Notes: generated by a model not told the origin, from the letters alone. 64,000 nt of DNA from Bacillota bacterium (GCA_022769485.1 JALEJU010000006.1:62001-126000), one strand, 5' to 3'; positions 16,909 to 25,800 are shown, numbered from the stretch's first letter. Program-made: numbers and translations.

Positions 16909-18772
16909 GAAATTCTACCGTCCTTTCTGCAATAGACTGTTCATCCAAGCCGTAATCCTTCATCAATTCTTTCACTGATCCCTGCTCTATAAATTTTGTG
17001 GGCCAGCCAAGGCGAAGGAGGCGGATTTCTTCCATTTCCCGGTCGGCGAACAGAGAAGCAACTGCGCTTCCAAACCCTGCGCCCAGCACATTGTCTTCGA
17101 TGGTGACTACATGTTTGGTTTTCTGCGCAGACGCGGAAATCGTACGCCAATCCAGGGGTTTCATATATCTTGGATTTATGATCTCAGGGCTGTATCCTTT
17201 TTCCTTCAGACGCTTGCCTGCTTGCAGCGCAGCTCCCAGCATGTTTCCCGCAGCCAGAATCGTCACATCTTTTCCTTCTTCCACAACAACAGCCTGTCCG
17301 TTGATGGGCATACCCGTCACGGCATCGTCAAAGAAAGGCGCCTCTCCCCGGGGATAGCGAATCGCACAGGGGCCGTCCAAAGTCAACGCATAACGCAGCA
17401 TGGACTGAAGTTCCCTGCCGTCTGCCGGCATTAAAACCGTCAAGTTCGGCATCGCGGCAAGATAAGATAAATCAAAGAGTCCATGATGGGTTTCCCCGTC
17501 GCTTCCCACATTGCCGGCTCTGTCCACAGCAAAAACAACCGGCAGATTCTGCATGCACACGTCGATCAGAATTTGATCGTATGCTCTCTGCAGGAAAGTA
17601 GAATACAGGGCAACCACCGGTCTGCGGCCTCCAAGGGCAAGCCCGGCCGCAAAATTTACGGCATGTTCTTCCGCAATTCCTACGTCAAAACAGCGATCGG
17701 GAAAACGAGCCTGAAATTTATCCAGGCCGGTTCCCTTTATCATCGCAGCACTGATAGCTACCACCCCGGGATCCTCCGCAGCGACGGAAACCAATTCTTC
17801 TCCGAATATTTCCGAAAAGCAAAGCTCTCTGTTCTTTTTTTTCAGGGCACCGGTTTCCGGATCAAAGGGGCCGATTCCGTGAAATTTCTCCGGCGCTTTT
17901 TCCGCACAGAGATATCCTTTTCCCTTTTTTGTTACGCAATGAATTACTACAGGTTTGTTCATGGCTTTCGCCCAGACAAAGGTTTCTTTCAGCGCTCCTA
18001 TGTTATGACCGTCTACCGGACCGATATAAGCAAGCCCCAGTTCTTCAAAGATAGTTCCCGGCAAAGTCGCGTATTTTAACGCGTCTCTTATATGCTCCAA
18101 GCCGTTGTAAATTTTCTTTCCTACAACTCCGGTGCCGTCTGTCAGCGCGTTTTTTATATGTTTTTTAATATCCAGATACGCTCTGGAAGCCCGCGCTTTA
18201 GTCAAATGGTAAGAGATCGCCCCGGTATTTTTCCCGATGGACATCTGATTGTCATTTAAAATGATAATCATTTTACTGCCCGCGGTCCCGATTTGATTTA
18301 AAGCCTCGTAAGCCACCCCGCCGGTCAGCGATCCATCTCCGATTACCGCTATCACCTCGTGATCTTCTCCCGCCAGGTCCCGCGCTTTCGCATATCCTAA
18401 GGCAGCCGAAAGTGAAGAGCTTGCATGGCCGGAATCGTAAGTGTCGTAAATACTCTCATTGCGCTTCGGAAAACCGGAAAGCCCGCCCTTCCGGCGCAGT
18501 GTATACATACTTGCAGCTCTTCCGGTCAGGATTTTATGTACATAAGCCTGATGCCCGACATCCCAGATGATCTTATCCTCCGGCGTCTCAAAAAAGGAAT
18601 GAAGAGCGATGGTCAATTCCGTCGCTCCCAGGCTGGAAGCCACATGACCTCCGGTTTTCGATACTGTCTGTATGATAAAATCGCGAATATCATAAGCCAA
18701 AAGGCTGAGTTCCCCGTCAGACATCTGCTTTAAATCTTCCGGGAAATTGTAATCCAATAATTTCTTGTGCAT
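16892..18772 (-). CDS. dxs: 1-deoxy-D-xylulose-5-phosphate synthase
   Basis: 626 aa, usual length. Thiamine diphosphate motif 'VIGDGSLTGGVAYEALN' (~150-166), 'DVGHQAYVHKILTGR' near residue 70, and the transketolase pyrimidine-binding domain with 'DVGIAEEHAVNFAAGLA' (~370). It condenses pyruvate and glyceraldehyde 3-phosphate to DXP, the first step of the MEP isoprenoid pathway. It is adjacent to ispA, so precursor and prenyl chain synthesis are co-transcribed. It overlaps tlyA by 17 bp. Confidence 0.98.
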   Translation of the reverse strand: MHKKLLDYNFPEDLKQMSDGELSLLAYDIRDFIIQTVSKTGGHVASSLGATELTIALHSFFETPEDKIIWDVGHQAYVHKILTGRAASMYTLRRKGGLSGFPKRNESIYDTYDSGHASSSLSAALGYAKARDLAGEDHEVIAVIGDGSLTGGVAYEALNQIGTAGSKMIIILNDNQMSIGKNTGAISYHLTKARASRAYLDIKKHIKNALTDGTGVVGKKIYNGLEHIRDALKYATLPGTIFEELGLAYIGPVDGHNIGALKETFVWAKAMNKPVVIHCVTKKGKGYLCAEKAPEKFHGIGPFDPETGALKKKNRELCFSEIFGEELVSVAAEDPGVVAISAAMIKGTGLDKFQARFPDRCFDVGIAEEHAVNFAAGLALGGRRPVVALYSTFLQRAYDQILIDVCMQNLPVVFAVDRAGNVGSDGETHHGLFDLSYLAAMPNLTVLMPADGRELQSMLRYALTLDGPCAIRYPRGEAPFFDDAVTGMPINGQAVVVEEGKDVTILAAGNMLGAALQAGKRLKEKGYSPEIINPRYMKPLDWRTISASAQKTKHVVTIEDNVLGAGFGSAVASLFADREMEEIRLLRLGWPTKFIEQGSVKELMKDYGLDEQSIAERTVEFLEGKA

Positions 18773-18785
18773 TTTTTGATCCTTA

Positions 18786-19682
18786 TCACTTTATTCTTAC
18801 CGCTAATTTTCTCGCCAAATCAACGAAAAATTCTCCATCCTCCAGATAATCGATCATAATGGAAACCGCACGGTCTGTCAATTCCCGCAGCTTTTCCCGG
18901 GAGTTTTCCACTCCCCAAAGCGCCGGAAACGTAGCTTTTTTCAGTTTTTGATCAACGCCTAGTTTTTTTCCTACAACCGCCTCGTCACCGAACAAATCCA
19001 ACAGGTCGTCCGCAATCTGAAAAGCTAAGCCGATACACTCCGCATATTCCGTCAAATCGTCCAGTTTTTGCCGATTGCTGCCGCCCAGATAAGCCCCCGC
19101 CCGAACCGCGGCCACCAACAGAGCTGCGGTTTTATTCAAATGAATATAATCGAGGAGCTCCTTTGAACAGATTTTTCCTTCTATTTCTACATCGGCCACC
19201 TGTCCGGCAATCATGCCTCTGCAGCCGGCGCCTTTAGAGATTTCATAAGCAGCCCGAACCCGCTGGTTCAGCAAAAACGGCTGATCCAAATAAAGCAGCA
19301 TATCCTTGTTCATAACCTCGTAAGCCGAATTCAGCAAACCGTCTCCGGCCAAAATCGCCATATCTTCTCCAAACACTTTATGGTTCGTGGGTTTTCCTCG
19401 GCGCAGATCATCATTATCCATAGCCGGCAGATCATCATGAATCAAGGAATACGTATGAATGTACTCCAGCGCGCAGGCATAAGGAAGCGCAGAAATCACT
19501 TCTCCGCCGCAAAAATGACAGGCCGCCAGAAGCAGAACAGGGCGAACCCGTTTTCCTCCTGTCTCCAGACTGTATTCCATACTTTCTTTTAAAGAAAGGC
19601 TGTTCATATCCACATCGGGAAGAAAATCAAGCAAATGCTCCTCGATCAAAGCTTTCCATTCTTCGTACAGTTTATATTTCAT
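18786..19682 (-). CDS. ispA: Short-chain polyprenyl diphosphate synthase (FPP synthase type)
   Basis: 298 aa. The two aspartate-rich motifs are present: 'LIHDDLPAMDNDDLRRG' (~85-101, DDxxxxD form with two inserted residues, typical of bacterial FPP/GPP synthases) and 'FQIADDLLD' (~225). 'KRVRPVLLLAACHF' binds isopentenyl diphosphate. It condenses IPP with allylic diphosphates to farnesyl (or geranylgeranyl) diphosphate; product length cannot be fixed by eye. ATG after AGGAG. It is 9 bp from xseB and 13 bp from dxs. Confidence 0.95.
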   Translation of the reverse strand: MKYKLYEEWKALIEEHLLDFLPDVDMNSLSLKESMEYSLETGGKRVRPVLLLAACHFCGGEVISALPYACALEYIHTYSLIHDDLPAMDNDDLRRGKPTNHKVFGEDMAILAGDGLLNSAYEVMNKDMLLYLDQPFLLNQRVRAAYEISKGAGCRGMIAGQVADVEIEGKICSKELLDYIHLNKTAALLVAAVRAGAYLGGSNRQKLDDLTEYAECIGLAFQIADDLLDLFGDEAVVGKKLGVDQKLKKATFPALWGVENSREKLRELTDRAVSIMIDYLEDGEFFVDLARKLAVRIK

Positions 19683-19691
19683 TTTATTCTC

Positions 19692-19907
19692 CTAAAAAGC
19701 TTCCAGCGTCTCCCGCTCTTTATCATACCGTTCAATTTTCTGTTTTGCAGAGTCCAAAAGTTCCCGACACTGTTTATAATATTCCATGCCTTCCTGGAAT
19801 CGTTTCATAGACTCTTCCAATCCCACACCCTCCGCTTTCATATCCGAAACGGCCTTCTCCAATTCCGCCAAAGCTTCTTCAAAGCTCAGTTTTTTCTTCT
19901 GTCCCAT
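19692..19907 (-). CDS. xseB: Exodeoxyribonuclease VII small subunit
   Basis: 71 aa, with the XseB pattern 'SFEEALAELEKAV' and 'LEESMKRFQEGMEYYKQCRELLD': a two-helix coiled-coil protein that binds XseA in the ExoVII complex, which degrades single-stranded DNA from both ends to acid-soluble oligomers. ATG after AGAGGTG, 3 bp downstream of xseA. Confidence 0.96.
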   Translation of the reverse strand: MGQKKKLSFEEALAELEKAVSDMKAEGVGLEESMKRFQEGMEYYKQCRELLDSAKQKIERYDKERETLEAF

Positions 19908-19910
19908 TTG

Positions 19911-21119
19911 TCACCTCTTTAATACGGCATTCACCGTACAATCCGCCTGTCCGTCTTTCATAAGCACCGCCAGAGAATCGCCCCGGCTCAAATCCGCAAT
20001 TCCGGTTACCACATTCCCCTCTCCGTTAAGAATCAGGCCATAGCCCCGCTCCATGATTTCCGCAGGATTCTGGGTTTCCAATGCGGTTTTGTACGCTTCC
20101 GTCTTTCTGTTTAAAACCTCTAAACGGTTTCGACAATAAAACAGCAAATTCCGCATTTGTTCTTCTATATTAATTGCGGCTCTGTCAAGTCTGCTTTCCA
20201 ATGCTTTCCGCATCTCCCCGGGACTGCTTCGTTCCATTCGCAGTTCTGCAAGCTGCATTTTCTGCCGCAGGTTTTCCCGCAAATCCGTTTTCCCTTTTTC
20301 CAGCCGTTGTTTAATCAAATTCACATCCGGAACCGCCATCTGGGCTGCTTCCGTAGGAGTAGCCGCCCGACGATCTGCCGCAAAATCCGCGATGGTAAAA
20401 TCCGTTTCATGCCCTACGGCTGAAATGACCGGTATTTCGGACGCAAAAATACTTCTGGCAACCACTTCCTCGTTAAATGCCCAAAGTTCTTCCATCGAAC
20501 CTCCGCCCCGGCCTGTAATCAATACATCCGTCTCCGGGAACCGCTCATTTACCCGACGGATCGCCTCCGCGATTTCCTCTGCCGCACCTTCCCCCTGCAC
20601 ACGGCAGGGATACAGCAAAATATCCGTAAAGGGGCTTCGCTCCTTTATAATCTTTATAATATCCCGAACTGCAGCTCCGGTATCCGACGTAACAACCGCT
20701 ACCTTTCGGGCAAAAGCCGGTATGAGTTTTTTATGCTCCTGCCTGAAAAGCCCTTCCTGCTCCAGCTTTCTCTTTAAAGTTTCAAAAGCAACAGCTAAGT
20801 TTCCGGTACCCTCTACTAAAATATCCCGAATATTTAAGGAATAGGTTCCTCCCTTTTCGTATACATATACATACCCGGAAACCTGAATTTCCAGCCCCTC
20901 TGTCAACTCATAGCGAAGGGCTTCCGCTCGTTCCGCAGGCAAGAAGCAATTGATCTTGCTGCTTTCGTCTTTCAGCGAAAAATAGACATTTCCGGTTCCG
21001 TGAAATTTTAAATTGGAAACTTCGCCGATTACGGTCACGCCGCCTAAAAGCGGATCCGACTGTAAAATTCGCTTTATATAATTATTAATTTGTGAAACTC
21101 GAATGGGTTTCAACGCCAT
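19911..21119 (-). CDS. xseA: Exodeoxyribonuclease VII large subunit
   Basis: 402 aa. An N-terminal OB-fold ('VSQINNYIKRILQSDPLLGGVTVIGE' region, ~8-95) binds single-stranded DNA. The catalytic domain shows 'VVTSDTGAAVRDI', 'DVLITGRGGGSMEELWAFN' (~200) and 'ISAVGHETDFTIADFAADRRAATPTEAA', all diagnostic. A coiled coil (~280-360) for XseB binding follows. The start overlaps the end of the Kae1-like gene by 10 bp, with GGAGGAC upstream. Confidence 0.97.
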   Translation of the reverse strand: MALKPIRVSQINNYIKRILQSDPLLGGVTVIGEVSNLKFHGTGNVYFSLKDESSKINCFLPAERAEALRYELTEGLEIQVSGYVYVYEKGGTYSLNIRDILVEGTGNLAVAFETLKRKLEQEGLFRQEHKKLIPAFARKVAVVTSDTGAAVRDIIKIIKERSPFTDILLYPCRVQGEGAAEEIAEAIRRVNERFPETDVLITGRGGGSMEELWAFNEEVVARSIFASEIPVISAVGHETDFTIADFAADRRAATPTEAAQMAVPDVNLIKQRLEKGKTDLRENLRQKMQLAELRMERSSPGEMRKALESRLDRAAINIEEQMRNLLFYCRNRLEVLNRKTEAYKTALETQNPAEIMERGYGLILNGEGNVVTGIADLSRGDSLAVLMKDGQADCTVNAVLKR

Positions 21120-22087
21120 AATGCTTGTCCTCCGAGAAGCGCAATTCCCACCGCATTATCCGACGACAGCTGCGGCATTCCGAATCCTAAATCAAAAGGT
21201 TCTTTTTCCAGGCTCTCCGCAAGTCCTTCTCTAAGAAAACGGCTGGAAGAGACGCCGCCGGAAAACAGGATTTTTGCGTTTTTCCGCGTTTTGGCTGCAC
21301 GGACAGTCAGTTTTGCAAGACAATCCAGCATGGAACGAAACAACCAATATACTAAAACTTCCCGTTCTTCTTCCCCTCCGCTCCCTTTTAATGCCCGTAT
21401 AAACTGCGTTTCAATCCCCGAAACGTTAAAACGGAGCCCGTCAAGGGCAATTGGTTTGAAGGGATTTTTTTCAGCCGGTAAATTACACCCCTTTATTTTT
21501 AAAGCGATGGCATCCATCCGGCTGCCTGCAGGAAACTGCATCCCCATAGCGACGCCTGCCCGGTCGATCAGCTGACCGAAAGAAATATCTTTCGTACCGC
21601 CTATGATCTCAATTCTTTCACCTTGAACCAAAAGCAGCTCGCAAGTGCCTCCGGAAAGATGATATGCTAAATATTCGCCGTCTACACGCTCTAAGCTTGT
21701 CCCGTATCCGGCCGCCGCCAGATGCCCTTCCTGATGGGAAAAACAAAAAAGCGGAACACCCAGAGCTGCTGCCGCAGCCCGCGCAAACCCTTCTCCGCCT
21801 CGAAAGACAGGCATGTAGGAATCTTTCAACGGCCGGGGCTTATTGCTTACAGCAACAGCTTTAATACCATCCCGGTTCACCTCTTGAAAAACCCTTTCGA
21901 TTAAAAACGGCAGATTCTCTATATGCTGAAAAAGGGCGTAGGATTGTCTGAGACCTCTGTCGCCCTGCTTTACTTCCAGCCCTTTTCTGATATCCACAAC
22001 GATATTCCGACTGTCGTCCACAACGGCCGCCGATGTAGTATAATTGCTGGTATCAAAAGCCAGAATTCCCCTACTGATCTGTTTCAT
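21110..22087 (-). CDS. Kae1/TsaD-like (M22) paralogue
   Basis: 325 aa from the ATG at 22087; a TTG at 22102 is possible, but both would overlap nusB. The fold is ASKHA/M22: 'GILAFDTSNYTTSAAVVD' phosphate-binding start, 'FSHQEGHLAAA' with the HxxxH metal motif, 'AYHLSGGTCELLLV' and 'LFSGGVSSSRFLREGL'. TsaD makes N6-threonylcarbamoyladenosine in tRNA; here the protein is divergent and lies in the nusB-xseA interval, a position seen for a clostridial paralogue of unknown role. It is therefore probably not TsaD itself, though this cannot be excluded from the window. Confidence 0.8.
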   Translation of the reverse strand: MKQISRGILAFDTSNYTTSAAVVDDSRNIVVDIRKGLEVKQGDRGLRQSYALFQHIENLPFLIERVFQEVNRDGIKAVAVSNKPRPLKDSYMPVFRGGEGFARAAAAALGVPLFCFSHQEGHLAAAGYGTSLERVDGEYLAYHLSGGTCELLLVQGERIEIIGGTKDISFGQLIDRAGVAMGMQFPAGSRMDAIALKIKGCNLPAEKNPFKPIALDGLRFNVSGIETQFIRALKGSGGEEEREVLVYWLFRSMLDCLAKLTVRAAKTRKNAKILFSGGVSSSRFLREGLAESLEKEPFDLGFGMPQLSSDNAVGIALLGGQALWR

Positions 22088-22484
22088 TTTTTTCTCTGGC
22101 AACTTTCCCCAGAACTCCGTTTACAAATCTTCCGGAATCGTCGGTTCCGAATTTTTTTGCAAGCTCTACGGCTTCGTTTATAGAAACACGGTCTGGGATT
22201 TCCTTAAAGTATAAAATTTCAGCCGCAGCCAGCCGCAAAATGGCTAAATCCACTTTAGAGATGCGGTTCACCTTCCAATTCGAACTGGCTTCCGACAATT
22301 TTTCATCAATTTCGGTTAAATGATCGTGAATCATTTCATATAACGTGTCAATATATTCTACTTGAGACTTGCCGGGCTCATTCCATTCGAAAAAGCGCGT
22401 TTTTAATTCCCTGCTGTAATCCTGCTGCATTTCCATCTGAAAAAGCATCTGCATAAAAAGTTCTCTGGCCTCTTGTCTGCGCAT
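22071..22484 (-). CDS. nusB: Transcription antitermination factor NusB
   Basis: 137 aa from the ATG at 22484, which matches the family start 'MRRQEARELFMQMLFQME'; an in-frame TTG at 22568 would add 28 unusual residues. Helical protein with 'VDLAILRLAAAEILYFKEIPDRVSINEAVELAKKFGTDDSGRFVNGVLG' type C-terminus (~75-130). It binds boxA RNA with S10 (NusE) and supports rRNA antitermination. It is the first gene of the long leftward cluster and overlaps the Kae1-like gene. Confidence 0.95.
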   Translation of the reverse strand: MRRQEARELFMQMLFQMEMQQDYSRELKTRFFEWNEPGKSQVEYIDTLYEMIHDHLTEIDEKLSEASSNWKVNRISKVDLAILRLAAAEILYFKEIPDRVSINEAVELAKKFGTDDSGRFVNGVLGKVAREKNETDQ

Positions 22485-22608
22485 CTGTCGTATGTTCCCT
22501 TCTCTGTTCTTTACTCTTCTTTGCTGCGGCACTTCGGGGATCGCCCCTGAAACTTCGTTATTTCCCAAGGATTTTCAATACCTTGCTTATATATAAATAC
22601 ATGGGTTT

Positions 22609-22617
22609 ATTATATCA
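22609..22617 (-). promoter_or_regulatory. Extended -10 promoter for the nusB cluster
   Basis: On the minus strand TGATATAAT is an extended -10 element; a weak GTTACT sits 17 bp upstream. RNA would start near 22602, about 118 nt before the nusB ATG, separating the housekeeping cluster from the upstream sporulation operon. Confidence 0.55.
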
Positions 22618-22707
22618 GAATTTCATGGAAAAGTAACGAAAAATCAACAAAAATAAGAAGCTGCATCCCCGAAACATTTCTTAGCTCATACATATCCGTC
22701 CGCAAGA

Positions 22708-23343
22708 TTAGAATTTACTTTGTATCACAATTTTATCTGCGCTTCTCCCGGTCTCCCGCATAACAATATCCGTGATTTTAGCGATATCCGACTGCGTCAG
22801 ATCCTGTTTATTAACCGTCACGGTTACGGTACTGTCAGTCATCAAAACAAGCGCATTGGAAAAACCTTTATTGGCAATCAGATTTTCCATTTCACTTTCT
22901 TTATTCATGTACTCGATAATTTTCAACTTTTGCTGCGTTGCGTTATCCTTTTCCGCGCCGTCTTTGGTTTCTTCAATAACGGACGTCAGCATGGAAAGGA
23001 TTTCATTTCGATCCATATTTATAGTAGCACGCACTTCATCGTAATATGTGTCCGTATTTTTTAAGCTCTCCAAATCATCCGACGTGACCAGTTCAGATAC
23101 ATTTTCAGCTTTGCCGCTTTCCTGTTCCGATGAACTTCCTTCCTTAGATGAAATGCTGATGCTGTCCACTAAAATTTCTCCGTCGTGTTCCGCCAGCTGT
23201 TCTTTCTCATAATCCGCGTACCCCTCGGATGCTTCCAGTGCCAGATTGTCCCGCTCCTGCTGATTCGCAGCCACCCCTACACACACAAGCAAAGCCAAAA
23301 CTCCTGTCAAGATGACAGCCCTCTTTCGATGGACATTCTTCAT
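22708..23343 (-). CDS. spoIIIAH: Stage III sporulation protein AH
   Basis: 211 aa. One N-terminal membrane helix (~9-26), a long acidic, serine-rich linker (~30-90) and a C-terminal EscJ/ring-building motif domain ('IEYMNKESEMENLIANKGFSNALVLM', 'SDIAKITDIVMRETG'). SpoIIIAH is made in the mother cell and binds forespore SpoIIQ through this domain, forming the channel that keeps the forespore active. It is the last gene of the spoIIIA operon, 12 bp after spoIIIAG. Confidence 0.92.
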   Translation of the reverse strand: MKNVHRKRAVILTGVLALLVCVGVAANQQERDNLALEASEGYADYEKEQLAEHDGEILVDSISISSKEGSSSEQESGKAENVSELVTSDDLESLKNTDTYYDEVRATINMDRNEILSMLTSVIEETKDGAEKDNATQQKLKIIEYMNKESEMENLIANKGFSNALVLMTDSTVTVTVNKQDLTQSDIAKITDIVMRETGRSADKIVIQSKF

Positions 23344-23355
23344 TGAATTTCCTCC

Positions 23356-23754
23356 TTATTCTTTTTCAAAAACTTTCACATGGTTTACAGGAATGCCAAA
23401 CAAGGCGCTGACTGCTGCAGTGATCTCATCACGCACCACAGCGCTTTCTGCTCCCTCCGCCGTTATAATAACGCCGTTTTCGCTTACCATAACCGTGGTG
23501 GCTCCCACCCCCTTCATGGAGCTGAGAATTCCGGAAAGCCGGCGCTCTTCCTCCGTATACTCCCTGTTTCCCGCCGGTGCAGAAGCAGATGTATACTCCG
23601 TTCCGCCGTCTTCATCAAGAATCTGTTTTCGGCCGTCTTTGCTGTTCGCCAAAACATTCAGCATAATCAACGCGAGAACCGCAATTAAAAGAACGGTTAT
23701 ACTTCTTGTCAGCAGCAATTTTACAAGCCGGTCATTTTTTAATTTTTCTTTCAA
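23356..23754 (-). CDS. spoIIIAG: Stage III sporulation protein AG (compact)
   Basis: 132 aa from a TTG start with GGAGG 8 nt upstream. One membrane helix (~12-33), a short linker and a ring-building domain (~70-130: 'LSGILSSMKGVGATTVMVSENGVIITAEGAES', written here as family region). Bacillus SpoIIIAG is about 229 aa; the missing part corresponds in size to the beta-triangle insertion that forms the cup of the 30-fold ring. So this version may form a simpler ring. Identity is firm from position between AF and AH. Confidence 0.88.
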   Translation of the reverse strand: MKEKLKNDRLVKLLLTRSITVLLIAVLALIMLNVLANSKDGRKQILDEDGGTEYTSASAPAGNREYTEEERRLSGILSSMKGVGATTVMVSENGVIITAEGAESAVVRDEITAAVSALFGIPVNHVKVFEKE

Positions 23755-23818
23755 AAGGGTTTCCCTCCATTCATATATATTCTGCAGGCTTCTCCTTATG
23801 ACCGAAACACACCCGCAT

Positions 23819-23983
23819 TTATATCTCTGCCAGCCACATTGTCAGCGGATACACCACAATCCACAGAAAGACCAGAGAGAAAATCAACCGCAGATATTTT
23901 GCCATAGCGCCTGCCGGGAAAAGCAATTCCGAAAACGCTAAAAACGCCGTCATCAGGATAATATTTTTTACCCACTCATACAT
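23819..23983 (-). CDS. spoIIIAF: Stage III sporulation protein AF, minimal (54 aa)
   Basis: A 54-aa gene read directly from the minus strand between spoIIIAE (gap 13 bp) and spoIIIAG. It starts ATG TAT GAG TGG after AAAGGAGAAC and ends ATA TAA. It begins MYEWVKNIILM and has two predicted membrane helices ('LMTAFLAFSELLFP' and 'LRLIFSLVFLWIVVYPL'), which is the N-terminal membrane part of SpoIIIAF. The family's usual cytoplasmic/intermembrane C-terminal domain (total about 170-200 aa) is absent. Only about 64 bp separate its stop from spoIIIAG, so no shifted remainder could be hidden. Assignment rests on position and membrane pattern. Confidence 0.75.
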   Translation of the reverse strand: MYEWVKNIILMTAFLAFSELLFPAGAMAKYLRLIFSLVFLWIVVYPLTMWLAEI

Positions 23984-23996
23984 GTGCGTTCTCCTT

Positions 23997-25079
23997 TTAC
24001 CAATCGCCGCTGCCGATGCTGATAAGAATCGTCATAAAAATCAAAAACAGAATCCCTGTCAAGAACAGAACCGCCGCCAAAAACACGATCGTGTTCCCCA
24101 GCTCATTCATGCAGTCGGAAATCACCTTGCTCCCGATAGGCTCGGTCAGCACGGCCGTCAGCTTGTAAATGGCCGCTATCGCCAGCAGCTTCAGAATCGG
24201 AACGAGAAGCAAAGCCACAATCAAAAGCAGCCCTATGATTCCCACACCGTTCTTAATTACGCCGACGCAGGATAGAACCAAATCCAGAGAATCCGCGGCA
24301 AAACCGCCTACAATAGGCACAAAGTTATCGATTGAGTAACGGGCTGTCTGTGCCAGCATGCCGTCCGCATTTTTGCTCACCATTCCCTGCAATGCTGTTA
24401 TTCCGGAAAATAAAGTGACAGCAAGGCCGGTCAAAAAAATTCCCGCACTTCTGAGAAACAAGGCCAGCTTTTTTACATAATCTTTTTCCGTTAAGCTGTT
24501 GGTCAACAGGAATACACAGGAAAAAAACATACACGGCAGAATCAGCTTTTGAATCAGCGTAGAGAACAAAGTTACGGAAGTTAAAATCAAAGGATGCAGA
24601 GCTCCGCCGGAAGCCGGTCCTCCTACGGCGATAATCAGCGGCAGCAAAACAGGAAGCAGAATCTGCATAGCAGAGGAGACGGAATCCACGGAATCACCGC
24701 AGATACTGTATGCCTGGCTGAAATGAACCAGGCACAAACCTACCACAGCGTAGCTGCAGATCATGGATCCCACTCTGGAAACGGCCTTTTCCCCAAAGGC
24801 GTTCGTAAGGTTTTCCAGCATCCCTACTAAAATACACAAAGTTAATATTTGAATTCCCAGGAGAGAGGCACTCTGCACCTCTCCGAGCAACAGCTCCTTA
24901 AACGCCGACCAAATCTGCGCGGGATCCAAAAGGGATTCCCCGGAAAGCAGCTTTTGAATCAGGTCTCCCAAACTCATTTCCGGAAACCCCAGTTCATCTC
25001 CCGCATCCATATATTCTTTCAATCCGGATAAATCCACAGATTTTATCCCTTCCCGCAAAATTTCATCCTGTTCATCCAT
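23997..25079 (-). CDS. spoIIIAE: Stage III sporulation protein AE
   Basis: About 360 aa from the ATG at 25079 (behind GAGGAAA); a TTG at 25145 would add 22 residues without making a signal peptide. The body has about seven hydrophobic segments and the family pattern 'LLPVLLPLIIAVGGPASGGALHP' (~155-175) and 'TARYSIDNFVPIVGGFAADSLDLV' region. It is a polytopic membrane protein of the mother-cell channel complex. Most homologues carry a cleavable N-terminal signal; none is visible here, and the frame closes (TGA) just upstream of the 25145 region. Confidence 0.9.
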   Translation of the reverse strand: MDEQDEILREGIKSVDLSGLKEYMDAGDELGFPEMSLGDLIQKLLSGESLLDPAQIWSAFKELLLGEVQSASLLGIQILTLCILVGMLENLTNAFGEKAVSRVGSMICSYAVVGLCLVHFSQAYSICGDSVDSVSSAMQILLPVLLPLIIAVGGPASGGALHPLILTSVTLFSTLIQKLILPCMFFSCVFLLTNSLTEKDYVKKLALFLRSAGIFLTGLAVTLFSGITALQGMVSKNADGMLAQTARYSIDNFVPIVGGFAADSLDLVLSCVGVIKNGVGIIGLLLIVALLLVPILKLLAIAAIYKLTAVLTEPIGSKVISDCMNELGNTIVFLAAVLFLTGILFLIFMTILISIGSGDW

Positions 25080-25194
25080 TGAGAAATTTCCTCTTTCCCT
25101 AAAATTCTCATAAGCATACTTCAAAGCCCGGGAACTCCGAAGCAATCCCCAATCTTCCCGCGCTTCACCACCATCATCCGTACCTTCTTCCGCT

Positions 25195-25584
25195 TTATTC
25201 CGGAATCAACAGACTGAGAAGATTCAAAAGATCCTGCATAAGAGGAATTGCAAGGCAAAAAATAATTACCTTCCCCGCCAACTCCACTTTATTCCCGATA
25301 GATTCTTCTCCCGCGTCTTTACATACCTGCGCCACAAAATCCGATATATAGGCAATAGCCAGCACTTTCCACAAGATTGGGAAATAGGAACTTCCGTAGC
25401 TGAAGGATTCATCGAACTCTTCGAAAAACACAAACACATCCTGCAGCTGGGCTAAAATCAATAGAAGCAGAATCAGCCCAACGGCCAGCGAAACGTAAAG
25501 CGAGATTTCCGGTTTATATGCTTTTACCAGAGATACCAAAGCAATGCCGCAAAACGCCATCGCCGCAATCTGAAACAGTTCCAT
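25195..25584 (-). CDS. spoIIIAD: Stage III sporulation protein AD
   Basis: 129 aa with four hydrophobic segments ('LFQIAAMAFCGIALVSLV', 'LYVSLAVGLILLLLILAQL', 'LWKVLAIAYISDFVAQVCKDAG', 'VIIFCLAIPLMQDLLNLLSLL'). The 'ISDFVAQVCKDAGE' stretch is typical of SpoIIIAC/AD. It is an integral membrane part of the SpoIIIA complex. Its start codon abuts the spoIIIAC stop with no intergenic base. Confidence 0.94.
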   Translation of the reverse strand: MELFQIAAMAFCGIALVSLVKAYKPEISLYVSLAVGLILLLLILAQLQDVFVFFEEFDESFSYGSSYFPILWKVLAIAYISDFVAQVCKDAGEESIGNKVELAGKVIIFCLAIPLMQDLLNLLSLLIPE

Positions 25585-25785
25585 TTACAGCTGAAACATG
25601 GTCTTGACGGCGTTGAAAAACTCGTTGATCATCTGGATGATGATGACGAGAACTACGATAATGCCGGCCAATGTGGTCATCATAGCCTGATCCTCCCGCC
25701 CTGCCCGAATCAGCACCTGATTCAATACAGCGACGATAATCCCGATGGCCGCTATTTTAAAAATAATATCAACGCTGAAATCCAT
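25585..25785 (-). CDS. spoIIIAC: Stage III sporulation protein AC
   Basis: 66 aa from the ATG at 25785; an in-frame ATG five codons upstream lies inside the GAGGAGG ribosome binding site, so 25785 is preferred. Two membrane helices; 'IFKIAAIGIIVAVLNQVL' and 'LIRAGREDQAMMTTLAGI' are family features. Forms a small membrane subunit of the SpoIIIA complex with AD. Confidence 0.94.
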   Translation of the reverse strand: MDFSVDIIFKIAAIGIIVAVLNQVLIRAGREDQAMMTTLAGIIVVLVIIIQMINEFFNAVKTMFQL

Positions 25786-25800
25786 GCGTTTCCTCCTCAT

